Assembly (NCBI GenBank): GCA_036365455.1 | Contig: JAWQUS010000023.1 | Span: 4,650,001 to 4,714,000, forward strand | Origin: Macrosoma leucophasiata | Lineage: Eukaryota > Arthropoda > Insecta > Lepidoptera > Hedylidae | DNA length: 64,000 nucleotides | Direction: 5' to 3' | Shown: piece after piece, positions 31,414 through 41,760 of the stretch | How the letters are laid out: the number at the start of each line of letters is the position of its first letter | How positions within the stretch are numbered: the stretch's first letter is position 1 | The notes under the pieces: model-generated | Database searches by the model: none | What the model saw: only the letters and a program-made list of their open reading frames with translations | What the model was told of the DNA's origin: nothing | Translations under genes and position numbers: made by a program

Positions 31414-31535
31414 TACATTTTTCTTATCACATATTTGTGTTAGGTATCGATCTAATAACATCCCCTGGTATTTATTTTTGAATTTTTTAATGTACAGAAT
31501 TCACACTTTTACTTTTTTATTATAAGTATAGAGAT
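31047..31535 (-). mobile_element. diverged Helitron-like element
   Basis: Starts 'gttcgcagcttcgccgcg', includes 'gtttcatcgtaatcggacttc' and an (acag)n run near 31390, and ends near 'tattataagtatagaga'. The order matches other elements of this class but termini are worn. Confidence 0.45.
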
Positions 31536-31917
31536 ATATTACAAAATGTAGGTACTGTGTAATGGGTTGACCAGTAACGATTTTGCAAGTCTAAAATTAC
31601 CCGTCTCTTTTGTCATTTTACATGGGACTCAATTGAATAACTGATTTTGTGGTATTAGCGTGTCGCTACATCTAATTATACTAGGTGTTTCCAGTGACTC
31701 CGCGTCCATATTTGCTTTGGTACAAAAAAGTAGTCTATGTCCTTTTCCAGAATTTAAATTTGTTCTATCACAGAAGAGATAATAGCACTCTATGTAAAAC
31801 ACTAAATAATTTGGAAGAGATACTCCACAGGGTGCAAAGTCCCCCTATTTAATACTGACACGCTCGAGTTAATCCAAAAATCCCTTCGAAGGCTGCCCAA
31901 ATACAACTGTATAATAA

Positions 31918-32554
31918 TAATGGCAACCCATTATACGTCCCACTGCTGGGCACGAGTCTCTCCCCACTTTGGGGGGCGGCCTGGAGCTTACTCCACCACG
32001 CTGCTCCAACGCGGATTGGTGGAGGTGGGTGGGTTAGTGGCCAACCCGCTGTCGGATGTTTTCAAATAGGGGAGCATAGGGGGGCTTGAGGGGCGCATAG
32101 CTCCTATGGGAGCTCGGCCTGGATTAACGGAGTAGGCACTTCAGTGCGAGTGCCATGCGGCTGCACTGTAGTACCCACTGCGTGGAGAGAGGGTGGCGAC
32201 GAGCCTAAGGGCACCTCCGAATGAGGTACGGACCTCGGCTTAGGGCGTCTGCCAGGCCAGGGAGGGGAGAGGGTGTATCCATGTGACCTCGTCGGCCCGG
32301 CTCGGACGGTGAATCTGTGTGGTGTGTGATTGTGTGTTCAGTGTGCGTGTCATCGTGTGAGGCCTTCTGGTTACCTTCCTCCGTACCTTGAGGGACGAGT
32401 CTAGGTTTGTAGTCGCACGCTTGTATGACTAGGGGGTTCGGGTGGTGCAGTGCGTTGTCTCAGTAGCGACGCGACGCGCACTTGATGTTTTGTGCTTATC
32501 GTAGGTAACACAAGGTCCTTGTGTAGGTCTATATTGCTAACATACCTGGTTTTC
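31918..32554 (+). repeat. repeat F start followed by a GC-rich block of unknown class
   Basis: Begins 'cccattatacgtcccactgctgggc' and 'ctctccccactttgggg' (repeat F-like). The following ~500 bp are unusually GC-rich ('gcctaagggcacctcc', 'ctcgtcggcccggctcgg') and non-coding as read. They may be a retrotransposon 5' or inter-ORF region. Confidence 0.4.
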
Positions 32555-32842
32555 ACTGGTGGTAGAGCTCCAGTGACGGAGCTCGCGGGCGTAGGCACCA
32601 CCGCATTACCTAATATACTTGCCGATAAATGGTAGTGTTCAGCACTATCGTGTTCCGGTCAGGTGGTAATGTAAGGCCCTGTAATTTCCGGCACAGAGGC
32701 ATTACACCTTAGGCCCCAGGAGTGGTAACGCATCTGCATTTTGACTTCTGGTCATTGTGTGGGTGTCTATAGGCTGCAGTCATCACTTAACATCAATGTG
32801 AACTGCATGCTTGTTGGCCACTTCGATTACATAAAAAAAAAA
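32555..32842 (+). mobile_element. repeat A reference copy, complete
   Basis: Good family representative. The 5' start actggtggtagagctcc has two nested stems: GGTGGT with ACCACC, and GAGCTCC with GGAGCTC. The body has 'ctatcgtgttccggtcagg', 'tgtaatttccggcacagag' and 'ctataggctgcagtcatcac'. The 3' end 'attacataaaaaaaaa' is a polyA tail. The fixed 5' end in many copies argues that this is the full element. A SINE-like retroposon mobilised by a LINE is inferred. No RT or convincing tRNA head is visible. Confidence 0.9.
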
Positions 32843-33232
32843 TACCTAGACGCGCCAGTGGCAAGTCGCGTAAATCGGTTTTGGATCCTTTGTAGTTTGC
32901 TGACCGCTGCCAACCGTCTTTAAGTCCGTACAATATTTCACCCAAGAAGCAACAGTAACAAGTTATTTAGTTGGCTTCTAGTTGGACGTGCCAATTAGCT
33001 CAGAATTTATGTACGATGCGATGCGATAATTGAGTTTTATTTCGCACGATTACACTTTGTTTTGTTAAATGGAAAGACGAAAGAGAAATACTTGATTTAA
33101 AAAGGCTATTTGGAGGAAAACGTTGAATATTTTAGTAAACAGCTCACATTTTGAGAAACAATAGATCAAGTTGAAGAACATAGTTGGTTAAGTATGTTTT
33201 GTTGATTATTTAGAATGCAATAAACGTTTTTA

Positions 33233-33548
33233 ACTGCCTCGGTAGCCTAGTGGTAGCAGGCCACTTCTACTACGCTGAGGTCCTGGGTTCGATTCCGGGT
33301 AGGGGGTTATCAGAGATAATGGTGTAAAATCCTTTATCTCTGGTTCTATTGGGATTTTTCCATTTACTGGATATTTCCCAGTACCTCGAAGTTTGGTAAT
33401 GTGCCCGGAGATGTCAACAGGCTCGCCACCTGTTACATGGGCCAAAAACGTAACCGGCGAATCGTGGGTGTTTGCATGTATGCTTGAATGCATGCATTTA
33501 CCTCTGCCTATCCCTTCGGGAATAACAAGCGTGAAGTACGTTTTTTTA
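33233..33548 (+). mobile_element. SINE-K, full length
   Basis: tRNA-like head 'cggtagcctagtggtagcagg' (box A) and 'gggttcgattccggg' (box B) at 33239-33300. A ~200-bp body follows ('cggcgaatcgtgggtgtttgc', 'ggcagaggtaaatgcatg' in reverse elsewhere), ending 'acaagcgtgaagtacg' and T/A-rich. Related pieces at 14755, 40186, 56868 and 61082 define the family. Confidence 0.8.
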
Positions 33549-33687
33549 AAAAAGTTGTAAAAGTCATGATCATTTCAGGCTAAAGACGTCCACTGCTGGA
33601 CAAGAGGCTCTCCAAAATGGGGGATATGTCATATTCGCGACGCTTGATGAGCTCCCCATAAGGGGGGATAATCGCCATGCTTGGTGC

Positions 33688-34177
33688 TAGTGTTGCTAAA
33701 CTATCGATAGTTGCGCTATCGATAGTTGACCTCGAAAAATAATCGATAGCGCGATAGTACTGTCAAAAATACTATCGATACTATCGATAGTATCGATAGA
33801 TTTTTTTTTTTTTTTTATGTATTAAAAGTGGCAAACAAGCGTGCAGTTCACATTGATGTTAAGTGATGACTGCAGCCTATAGACACCCACACAATGACCA
33901 GAGGTCAAAATGCAAATGCGCTGCCACTCCTGAGGCATTAGGTGTTATGCCTCTGTGCCAGAAATTACAGAGCCGTACAATAGTCAAAAATAAGCAATAC
34001 TATTGCCAAAGATCAATAGTATCGATAGTATAATAGTATTGCTTATTTTTAACTATCGATAGTATCGATAGTATTGCAGCATGTCGATATTTTCGACAGT
34101 ACTATCGCGCTATCGACTATTTTTTCGAGTTAGTTCACAATACTATCGATAGACTATTACTATTGCAACAACACTAT
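33688..34177. mobile_element. hAT-like element with TATCGATA-rich terminal repeats
   Basis: Starts TAGTGTTGC and ends GCAACAACACTA(T), flanked by TTGGTGC on both sides (7 bp exact, 8 with one mismatch). The ~110-bp imperfect inverted arms share 'cgatagcgcgatagtactgtc'. I count nine TATCGATA octamers (33700-33800 and 34015-34155). No transposase. A truncated repeat A lies inside. Confidence 0.75.
33801..33979 (-). mobile_element. repeat A, polyA half only, nested
   Basis: Poly-T then 'gtattaaaagtggcaaacaag' to 'cagagccgtaca'. The 5' half, with the hairpin, is absent, as in a 5'-truncated retroposition. Confidence 0.85.
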
Positions 34178-34424
34178 TTGGTGCGGGTTGACGATTGCAG
34201 TGGCGGTAGTTTTATCGCAAGATGCTGCTGTCCGTCCCGCGTTATTTTATTTATTATCGCCCTGTTACAATGGTTTAACCGTCATTGTTTGTTGGACTAA
34301 CTACATAAGCCCAACAGTTCTTCTCCACTCGTGGGCGATGGGTTCGTCACGTCCCGACACCTTAGTATAGGCATCCTCAAAATGACTCACAATACTGTTG
34401 TGTAGGTACATTGTAGGGGAAGGC

Positions 34425-34716
34425 TTTTTTTTTTTTTTTTATGTAATAAAAGTGGCAAACAAGCATGCAGTTCACATTGATGTTAAGTGATGACTGCAGC
34501 CTATAGACACCCACACAATGACCAGAGGTCAAAATGCAGATGCGCTGCCACTCCTGAGGCATTAGGTGATATGCCTCTGTGCCTGAAATTACAGGGCCGT
34601 ACATTACCACCTGACCGGAACACGATAGTGCTGAACACTACCATTTAGCGGCAAGTATATTAGGTAATGCGGTGGCCTACGCCCGCGAGCTCCGTCACTG
34701 GAACTCTACCACCAGT
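34425..34716 (-). mobile_element. repeat A, complete, inside repeat F
   Basis: Splits repeat F between 'ggggaaggct' and 'aagcttttccag', leaving a similar 'gaag(g)cttt' on both sides as a likely target duplication. Confidence 0.9.
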
Positions 34717-34881
34717 AAAAGAAGCTTTTCCAGAAGTCCAGCGTCCAGTGAACGTATTTCGGCTGAAGTGATCACCCAATTATGGGTGATGATGATGATG
34801 ACATATATACTCCTGAGTTCTAGCACTGGAGCTCTATCGCGCGCAGGTAGAATGATTAACCACAAATTCTATTGGTTATTT

Positions 34882-35105
34882 ACTGGTGGTAGAGCTCCAG
34901 TGACGAAGCTCGCGGGCGCAGGCACCATTACCGAATATACTTGCCGCTTAATGGTAGTGTTCAGCACTATCGTGTTGTAATGTTAGGTCCTGTAATTTCC
35001 GGCACAAAGGCATAACACCTTAATCTTCAAAAGTGGTAATGCATCTGCATTTTGACCTCTGGTCTTTGTGTAGGTGTCTATAGGCTGCAGTCATCACTTA
35101 ACATC
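34882..35105 (+). mobile_element. repeat A with internal and 3' losses
   Basis: 5' end intact; 'ccaccgc' is shortened, 'ccggtcaggtgg' is missing, and it stops at 'cacttaacatca' without a polyA tail. Confidence 0.85.
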
Positions 35106-35151
35106 ACGCCTATACACAAAAAAAACTTTCGTTATATAAACTTGATATTTT

Positions 35152-35407
35152 ACCTGGTGGTAGAGTTCCAGCATCCTACACTAGCAGCTCGAGGGCGTAG
35201 ACTCATCGCACTACCTAATCTATCTGCCGCCAAATGGTAGTGTTCAGCACTATCGTGTTCTGGTTGGGTGGTAATGTACAGACCCGTAATAACTATCACA
35301 GAGATATAACAACTAAGGTCTGAAGGGTGGCAATGTATCTGCATTTTGACCTCTGGTTTTTGTGTAGATGTCATGAATTGCATGCTTGTTGGCCACCATC
35401 ATTACAT
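35152..35407 (+). repeat. repeat A' copy, nearly full length
   Basis: Older relative: 'acctggtggtagagttcc', 'gcagctcgagggcgtag', 'taataactatcacagag'. Ends 'catcattacattt'. It shows that A' has the same layout as A but a changed 5' hairpin. Confidence 0.75.
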
Positions 35408-36014
35408 TTTTTTTCTTTCTTTCTTGAATCTGCGATCAGTCTCATTTAACTAAAATCAGATAGGTCAAGTGATGGAGACGGTTGGGCGAGATAGGACCAG
35501 TGTCCCAGCTCACCATATTAAGACAGCACATTGGTTCGTTTCAGTCTATTAATGCTTGGCTGGAGCAGTGGTGCAGAGTTGAGTTTGGGTTTGGGTGAGT
35601 TTTGAGACGGTCTCTGTACTTTGCTGAGTAGTGTTTTGCTTCTTCAGATGTGGTTGGCATTTCCAAGTATTCATGGATTTCTGAGTTGCGAATAAACCAT
35701 GGTGCTGATGATATGACCCTGAGGATATTATTTTGGGCTCTCACTCTCACCATCATTACATAAAAATAAGATAAGAATGAGTATCATTGAACCTGTAGAC
35801 AAAATATACATACATATTTGAAGAGTCACTGAGATTTCGGCACTCAATATTTTCTCAGCTGAATAAACTTATCAGCTCACTGACTCAGAAATAAAAACTT
35901 AGAAATATAAACATTCTTTAAACAGTCTTTATTTTTAAGTACTTCATTATATTATTCAGTTAGTTTTAAACGGACTATGAAATCTAAATTTATTATAGCT
36001 CTTTTTTCACATTG

Positions 36015-36306
36015 TACTGGTGGTAGAGCTCCAGTGATGGAGCTCGCGGGCGTAGGCACCACCGCATTACCTAATATACCTACTTGCCGCTAAATGGTAG
36101 TGTTCAGCACTATAGTGTTCCGGTCAGGTGGTAATGTACGGCTCTGTAATTTCCGGCACAAAGGCATAACACCTAATATCTCAGGAGTGGCAGCGCATCT
36201 GCATTTTGACCTCTGGTCATTGTGTGGGTGTCTATAGGCTGCAGTCATCACTTAACATCAATGTGAACTACGTGCTTGTTTGCCACGTTTATAACAAAAA
36301 AAAAAA
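36015..36306 (+). mobile_element. repeat A, complete
   Basis: 5' hairpin with one change (gtgatgg), full body, polyA tail. Confidence 0.9.
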
Positions 36307-36598
36307 TTAGGATTTCATTCCTCGAAAATAATAAAGGGAACGAAGACAGGATTACTTGCATGTCTGTCTGTCTAAATGTTTGTCTGTCTCTAAAAATCTC
36401 TTCTCGTCCGAGTAGTCACAAAGTATATTTGATGAGATGAGTTAAGTTTTGGTTCACATCTTTAAATAAGTGATCCATACATGAACGGGCAACATACCTT
36501 AATATTACGGCCATTTAAGGTGGATAAAAAAGAAACTTTAAAAGAAGGAATCTAAGTTAATCAGAAAGAAAGAGAAAATAATCATTTTATAAACATTT

Positions 36599-36893
36599 AC
36601 TGGTGGTAGAGCTCCAGTAATGGAGCTCGCGGGCGTAGGCACCACCGCATTACCCAATATACTTGCTGCTACATGGTAGTGTTCTGCACTATCGTGTTCC
36701 GGTCAGGTGGTAATGTAAGGCCCTGTAATTTCCGGCACAGAGGCATAACACCTTAGGCCTCAGGGGTGGCAAAGCATCTGCGTTTTGACCTTGGTCTTTG
36801 TGTGGGTGCCTATAGGCTGCAGTCAGCATTTAACATCAATGTGATTTGTGTGTTAACTGAATGCTTGTTTGCCACTTCGATTACAAAAAAAAA
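36599..36893 (+). mobile_element. repeat A, complete
   Basis: Has 'gtaatgg' in the hairpin loop and a duplicated 'gtgatttgtgtgttaactg' near the 3' end. Confidence 0.9.
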
Positions 36894-36948
36894 GTGTGAC
36901 TTTGGGCGGGAGTTGAATCTGTAACCTATGGGTGACTAATTAGACTTT

Positions 36949-37045
36949 TAAATAATTAACAATGGACGTCGTTCACCCATCCCAAATGAAACGAAAAATT
37001 TGAGGCTCGGATGTGGAGCTTCGTTAGCTCCGAGAATAACACGTT
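36949..37045 (+). repeat. SINE-J fragment
   Basis: 'aacaatggacgtcgttcaccc', 'gaaaaatttgaggctcgg' and 'ggagcttcgttagctccgag' follow the J order up to the box-A region, then diverge. Confidence 0.5.
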
Positions 37046-37718
37046 CTGCAGTTCTTTAACTGATCCTATATCGGCACAAAAGAGACTTTATAATTAATCT
37101 GTATGAGGTCAAAAGTAAATTCAAGATCAAACCCCGAGGTCAGAGGTCTTTAAACGGCAAAAGCCACTTTGTCGCAGACATCAATAAATAATAAACGAAA
37201 CAAAACATCAACCATTTGATCCATTCAAATATTAGAGGACCAGTGAATAGAACTAATTTCACAATCTCACAAACAAGCTACAGTATCATTTATGATCTAT
37301 TGTCGCAAACTTTGTGTAATTGACGCAAAGTTTCTTATTAGTTTATCGAGCATCAACTAACATTGCTTTTATTTGGCCAGTTGTTATTAATATTTCTACT
37401 TTAGTAAACTAATGTCATTCGCATAATGAATTACGTTATTGATGAATACGCTCATATAATACATTTAACTTTTAGAAATGAGTTGTTTATAGGTAAAAAC
37501 TTTGTCCTTTTTTTTACGACAGCAATAGTAGTAACACACGACCGTATTCGGTCTGGGGGACCGACCCCGCCGTCCAAACCCGCGCGAGCGGACCGCATCG
37601 GACTAATGGCCTTATTACACGACAAGGTATTCACGGTATTCCGGCAGAAAGGGTGGGCGTGGTCTCGCACCGGGTTGCCGCTTATTACACTATCCGGTCG
37701 ACAGAGTCCTTACTCAGT

Positions 37719-37922
37719 CACAGTACAAAATTAACAGTATGGAAACTACGTACAAGACATTGAAACGGCACACTCACATAAAACAAGGAGGCCCCTAAGC
37801 GGTTCTCGCAGTGCTGCAGCTCTGAGTCACTCGCTACTCGAGCGTTGATGCGCATGTTTGTGTGAGTGTGCCGTTTTGAACGTTTTGTACGTAGTTTCCA
37901 TACTGTTCATATTTATACTGTA
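37719..37922. mobile_element. TIR-I copy
   Basis: Same termini as 9950-10174 (cacagtacaaaattaac / gttcatatttatactg) and 'gaggcccctaagcggttctcgc' internally. Confidence 0.75.
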
Positions 37923-37970
37923 TGTAGTTAGGGCGTTAGGCTGACCTGGCCGCTCCGGTCGCCCTAATTA

Positions 37971-38764
37971 TGAATTGCCTAATTATAAATAATGAATTGC
38001 CTCTCGATACAGTACAGAACGTTAACGCAATGAACTATAAACGGATATATAAAAAATATTATCAAAACAACATTACCTAAATCATTTTATACCTATTACA
38101 CTGAAAATATATCTATATTTAATTTTATATATACTGTATATATATATATGAATATGTATCTATATTTTATGTATGTGTATATATATATATATATATTTTA
38201 AACCCATATAATAAATATAGGAAATGGGGCTCAATAAAAAAAAAAAAAACACTAAGTAACAATACACCCTGTACTGTGAATTGCGGAATGTAGCCTGAGA
38301 CCAGTTTTTATTGTTACCGTGCTCCGTGCTCGGCACCTCGAGCTCATTCATTCATTCGCTCGGTCAGTAATTGTAAATATACCCTCATTGTACCTATTTG
38401 TAATTATTGAATCGGTGTATGATACCTACCTAATTGAGTTTTTGTATTCAGATATCAGATATCAGATATCAGGAAAAGATTATTATTATTTATTTATTTT
38501 TTCTCAACTTTTATCAAAAGCAAATTGTGATTAGGTGTAATACATTTTAATTGTTTACATTGTTTTGTATAATAACACATTAATATTAAGACATTTACTT
38601 AACATTGTATCCGTTGGTAAGATGGAATACTGTTCCTACTTGTTATGAATTTTATATGTTGAACGAATACCTGCATCAGCACAAACCTCTTCAGGCTTTT
38701 TGATGTAGTTCAAATTGTAAAATAGTTTTAAGTATGGTTAAATAAATGAAAAAAAAAAAAAAAA
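37971..38764 (+). mobile_element. 794-bp polyA-tailed retro-inserted sequence
   Basis: Interrupts the duplicated unit exactly between 'gccctaatta' and 'gggaccct'. It ends 'aaataaatgaaaaaaaa...' with an AATAAA signal next to ~19 A's. ATTA/AATTA flanks are a likely short target duplication. The interior includes AT-rich simple repeats at 38100-38200 and a three-fold 'agatatc' repeat at 38448-38473. Could be a retrocopy of a host or element transcript; no protein recognised. Confidence 0.6.
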
Positions 38765-38765
38765 A

Positions 38766-39077
38766 TTAGGGACCCTAATTCCCTGAATGTTATAACACTA
38801 CCCTGACCCTTGCTATCGGACCCTGAATACCGTGTCGTGTAATAAGCTCTGAGTCACTCGCTACTCGAGCGTTGATGCGCATGTTTGTGTGAGTGTGCCG
38901 TTTTGAACGTTTTGTACGTAGTTTCCATACTGTTCATATTTATACTGTGTGTAGTTAGGGCGTTAGGCTGACCTGGCCGCTCCGGTCGCCCTAATTAGGG
39001 ACCCTAACTCCCTGAATGTTATAACACTACCCTGACCCTTGCTATCGGACCCTGAATACCGTGTCGTGTAATAAGCT
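38766..39077 (+). repeat. tandem duplication (unit ~231 bp)
   Basis: Segment Q (38767-38848, 'ccctgaatgttataacactac') repeats at 38998-39077. Segment P ('gagtcactcgctactcgagcg' to 'cgccctaatta') is at 37819-37970 and 38846-38997. The P-Q-P-Q order is broken only by the 794-bp insertion after the first P. Confidence 0.85.
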
Positions 39078-39336
39078 TTTAAAACCGCTGTCGCTACACA
39101 CGGCCAGATATGCTTCGGAGCGTACCGAATCCGCTTTCCGCTCCGTACCAAAATCCGGACGTGTGTTACGACAATTACCCGGACGGCAGATCAGCATTAC
39201 ACACTAACATGCTTCTGACACATAGAAATCTACAATATGTTGTGACTGCTATATTCTTTTTGCAATAACATTATTATTGTGCGAGTGAATTAAGAAATTA
39301 AAGAAAAAATGGAAAAAAAATAAAAGATAAATTTGT

Positions 39337-39412
39337 CTTCGGGCAGGGATCGTACCTGCAACCTCAGGAAAACCAGTCGCTTAGCACTAAGCAGTGGGAT
39401 CGGTAATTTTAC
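39337..39412 (-). repeat. SINE-J head fragment
   Basis: 'cttcgggcagggatcgtacctgc' and 'aaaccagtcgctta' are a reversed, decayed J head. Confidence 0.5.
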
Positions 39413-39690
39413 TCGTCTGTATCACAAACCAAATTGAGAAATCGTTCCATTTGAAATTCGCTTGATAAATTTTCACATCGATGTTGATTTTGCAAAGTAC
39501 GTTCAAGTCAAACATTTAAGCTGTTTTATATTGAATGACTTTGAACTTTTCGAATACCAAAAGTTAATGTAAGGACATTTGGAGTTTGTTTTAGTATTCG
39601 ACTGAAATCATTACGATGAAAGAAGTTAGAAAGAAACAAACAAAGAAAAATATTTATTTACTTGGTACTACACAACATACATATATATCC

Positions 39691-39985
39691 ACTCGTGGTA
39701 GAGCTCCAGTGACGGAGCTCGCGGGCGTAGGCACCACCGCATTACCTAATATACTAGCCGCTAAATGGTAGTGTTCAGCACTATCGTGTTCCGGTCCGGT
39801 GGTAATGTACGGCCCTGTAATTTCCGGCACAGAGGCATAACATCTTAGGCCTCAGGAGTGGCAACGCATCTGCACTTTGACCTCTGGTCATTGTGTAAGT
39901 GTCTATAGGCTGCAGTCATCACTTTATCACTTAACATCAATGTGAACTGCATGCTTGTTTGCCACTTTCATTACATAAAAAAAAA
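39691..39985 (+). mobile_element. repeat A, complete
   Basis: Starts 'actcgtggtagagctcc'; has a duplicated 'atcacttt/atcactt' before 'aacatcaatg'; polyA tail. Confidence 0.9.
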
Positions 39986-40185
39986 TACACACAAGAGAAA
40001 AAGGAAAGACTTCAGGTGGGACTTAAACCCGAAATAAATTTCTCTCTATTTTTCTTTAAAAAGATTTCACTCAGTTAAGTTATTGCGTACAATAAAAAAA
40101 ATACGGGTCGAATTGAAAACCTCCTCCTTTTTGAAGTCGGTTAAAAATAAAAACAATCTACTTATTGATATTTTTCAATTTTCTA

Positions 40186-40305
40186 AACCTAACCGGCGAA
40201 TCGTGAGTGTTGGCATGTATGCTTGGATGCATGCATTTACCTCCGCCTACCCATTTGGGGATTACAAGCGTGATGTTACGTTACGTTTGCCATAAAAAAG
40301 GCTTA
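40186..40305 (+). mobile_element. SINE-K 3' portion
   Basis: 'aaccggcgaatcgtgagtg', 'gcatgcatttacctccgcc' and 'attacaagcgtgatgttacg', ending with an A run. The tRNA head is missing. Confidence 0.7.
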
Positions 40306-40620
40306 GTTTCATTCTAGCATTATTGCCCTTTCATACGCTAAAAGCTAGCTAAAAATAATGTTTTTAAAATTAAATTGGTAACACCGCTACTAGCTGCAGC
40401 TGTAATATTTCCTCATTTACACATTAAGCTAGAACAGTTTGCTTCTGCATAACGTACACTGTTTTAGTTTTAGTTAGCTTTAGTAAATTTAGCGAAGGAG
40501 AATATATTTTGGACTAGTAAAATTGTATTTTATGTATGACAAAAAAAATACGGACAAGTTCAATTCGGATTCATGCACAGAAAGATCCATTCAGTTGAGA
40601 AATTTCGAAACAATAAAAAA
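40306..40620. other. unassigned AT-rich stretch
   Basis: No element recognised. Confidence 0.3.
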
Positions 40621-40872
40621 AATTTTTTTTTTCGTAAAAATGATGGCATACAAGCCTACAGTGCACATGGATGTTAAGTGATTACTGCAACATACATATA
40701 CAAAAACCAGATCTCAAAATGCAGATGCGTTACCACCTCTGAGACCTCAGTTTTTATTGCCCTGTGAAAGTTATTACGCATCTTACCGGAACACTACAAT
40801 TTGGTGGCGATAGATTAGGTAATGCGGTGGTGCCTACGCCCTCGAGTCCCTACACTGAAACTCCTACCAGTT
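40621..40872 (-). repeat. repeat A' copy
   Basis: Poly-T then 'gcatacaagcctacagtgcac', 'aggtaatgcggtggtgcctac' and 'ctcctaccagt'; internal deletions. Confidence 0.65.
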
Positions 40873-41082
40873 AATATTCTACCATCATTCAAAAATAATA
40901 TGGCGTTATGTGAGTACTAGATTACCTTTTGAGTACATATTCTCATGTAAAGTTTCTCTTCACTCATCAGTGTAGAAAATGTCGTTGCCTCGAAAATATA
41001 GACGACAGTCTAGATTTAATTCTCAAAGTACTAAGCAAGGTAATGGACTAAGCTCTTTTTCGCGTGTTCAATGGTAAAGTCC

Positions 41083-41760
41083 GTGAATAAGGGATATTAG
41101 CGAGTGCTCTTGATCTCCCTTCGAAATTATGGCGCATTTTACGAGTTATTTCAGCTAAGGAATTTGACGCATTGCGAAAATATGTGGCGGTGTTTTAATT
41201 GAAAATTATTTGACACGCATCTTTGTGTGACTACGACACGAATAGTCGTGGTTTAAGTGGCTAGAATGGAGCGTTTCGTTTAGAGGAATAGAACATTTTT
41301 GAACAGTTTCTGCTAAGTGGCTTGAATGGAGCGTCTGGAGGAACAGAACATTTGTTTCTGACTCGAAGGCGAAAGAGGATTAGATCTTTCTTTTTTTTGC
41401 AACGATGGTCGCAAACTATTTTATGTAATGAAGGTAGCAAAAAAGCAAGCATTTCACTTTATGCGTGTTCGAAAGTATGTGATTAAGGGTTATTAGCGAG
41501 TGCTTTGTCTATCTCCCTTCGAAATTATGGCGCTGTTTACGAGTTATTTCGGTTATGGATTTTGACGCATTGCGAAAATATGTGACGGTGTTTGAATTGA
41601 AAATTATTTGACACGCATCTTTGTAGACTTCCATACGATAGTCGTAGTTTAAATGGCTGGAATGGAGCGTTTCGTTTAAAGGAAAATAACTATTTTGAAC
41701 AGTTTCTGACTCAAATGGGAAAGAGGAGTAGATCTTCCTTTTTTATGCAAGGATGATGGG
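41083..41760 (+). repeat. tandem duplication, two diverged units of ~350-390 bp
   Basis: Units 41083-41465 and 41466-41760 share 'tattagcgagtgct', 'ctcccttcgaaattatggcgc', 'tttgacgcattgcgaaaatatg' and 'gaaaattatttgacacgcatc'. Each unit ends in an A' fragment (41410-41465 and 41733-41905), so the A' insertion predates the duplication. Confidence 0.8.

Larger units (their letters stand above)
33574..34800 (+). mobile_element. repeat F copy carrying two insertions
   Basis: Pieces 33574-33687, 34178-34424 and 34717-34800 join into one repeat F: 'gacgtccactgctggac', 'gggttgacgattgcagtgg', 'gggcgatgggttcgtcacg', and finally 'atttcggctgaagtgat' with a (gat)n tail. They are separated by the TATCGATA element and by a repeat A copy. 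Confidence 0.75.
37529..39173. mobile_element. composite nested inverted-repeat block
   Basis: Outer ends 'gtagtaacacacgaccgtatt' and the inverse of 'gtcgtaacacacgtccgg' face each other. A second pair ('ttattacacgacaaggtattc' at 37611; its inverse at 38818 and 39050) lies inside, with TIR-I inside that. GC-rich outer arms, no coding sequence. Confidence 0.55.

Noticed and set aside
33239..33305. tRNA gene with intact-looking box A and box B
   Set aside because: It is the head of the ~315-bp SINE-K, with related copies at four other places.
37426..37734. Open frame of 102 codons as a host gene
   Set aside because: It crosses the outer and inner inverted repeat arms, so it is a chance frame in a GC-rich transposon end.
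38350..38764. LTR of a retrotransposon at the polyA insertion
   Set aside because: There is an AATAAA and an A tail but no TG/CA ends, primer-binding site or partner LTR; a retrocopy fits better.
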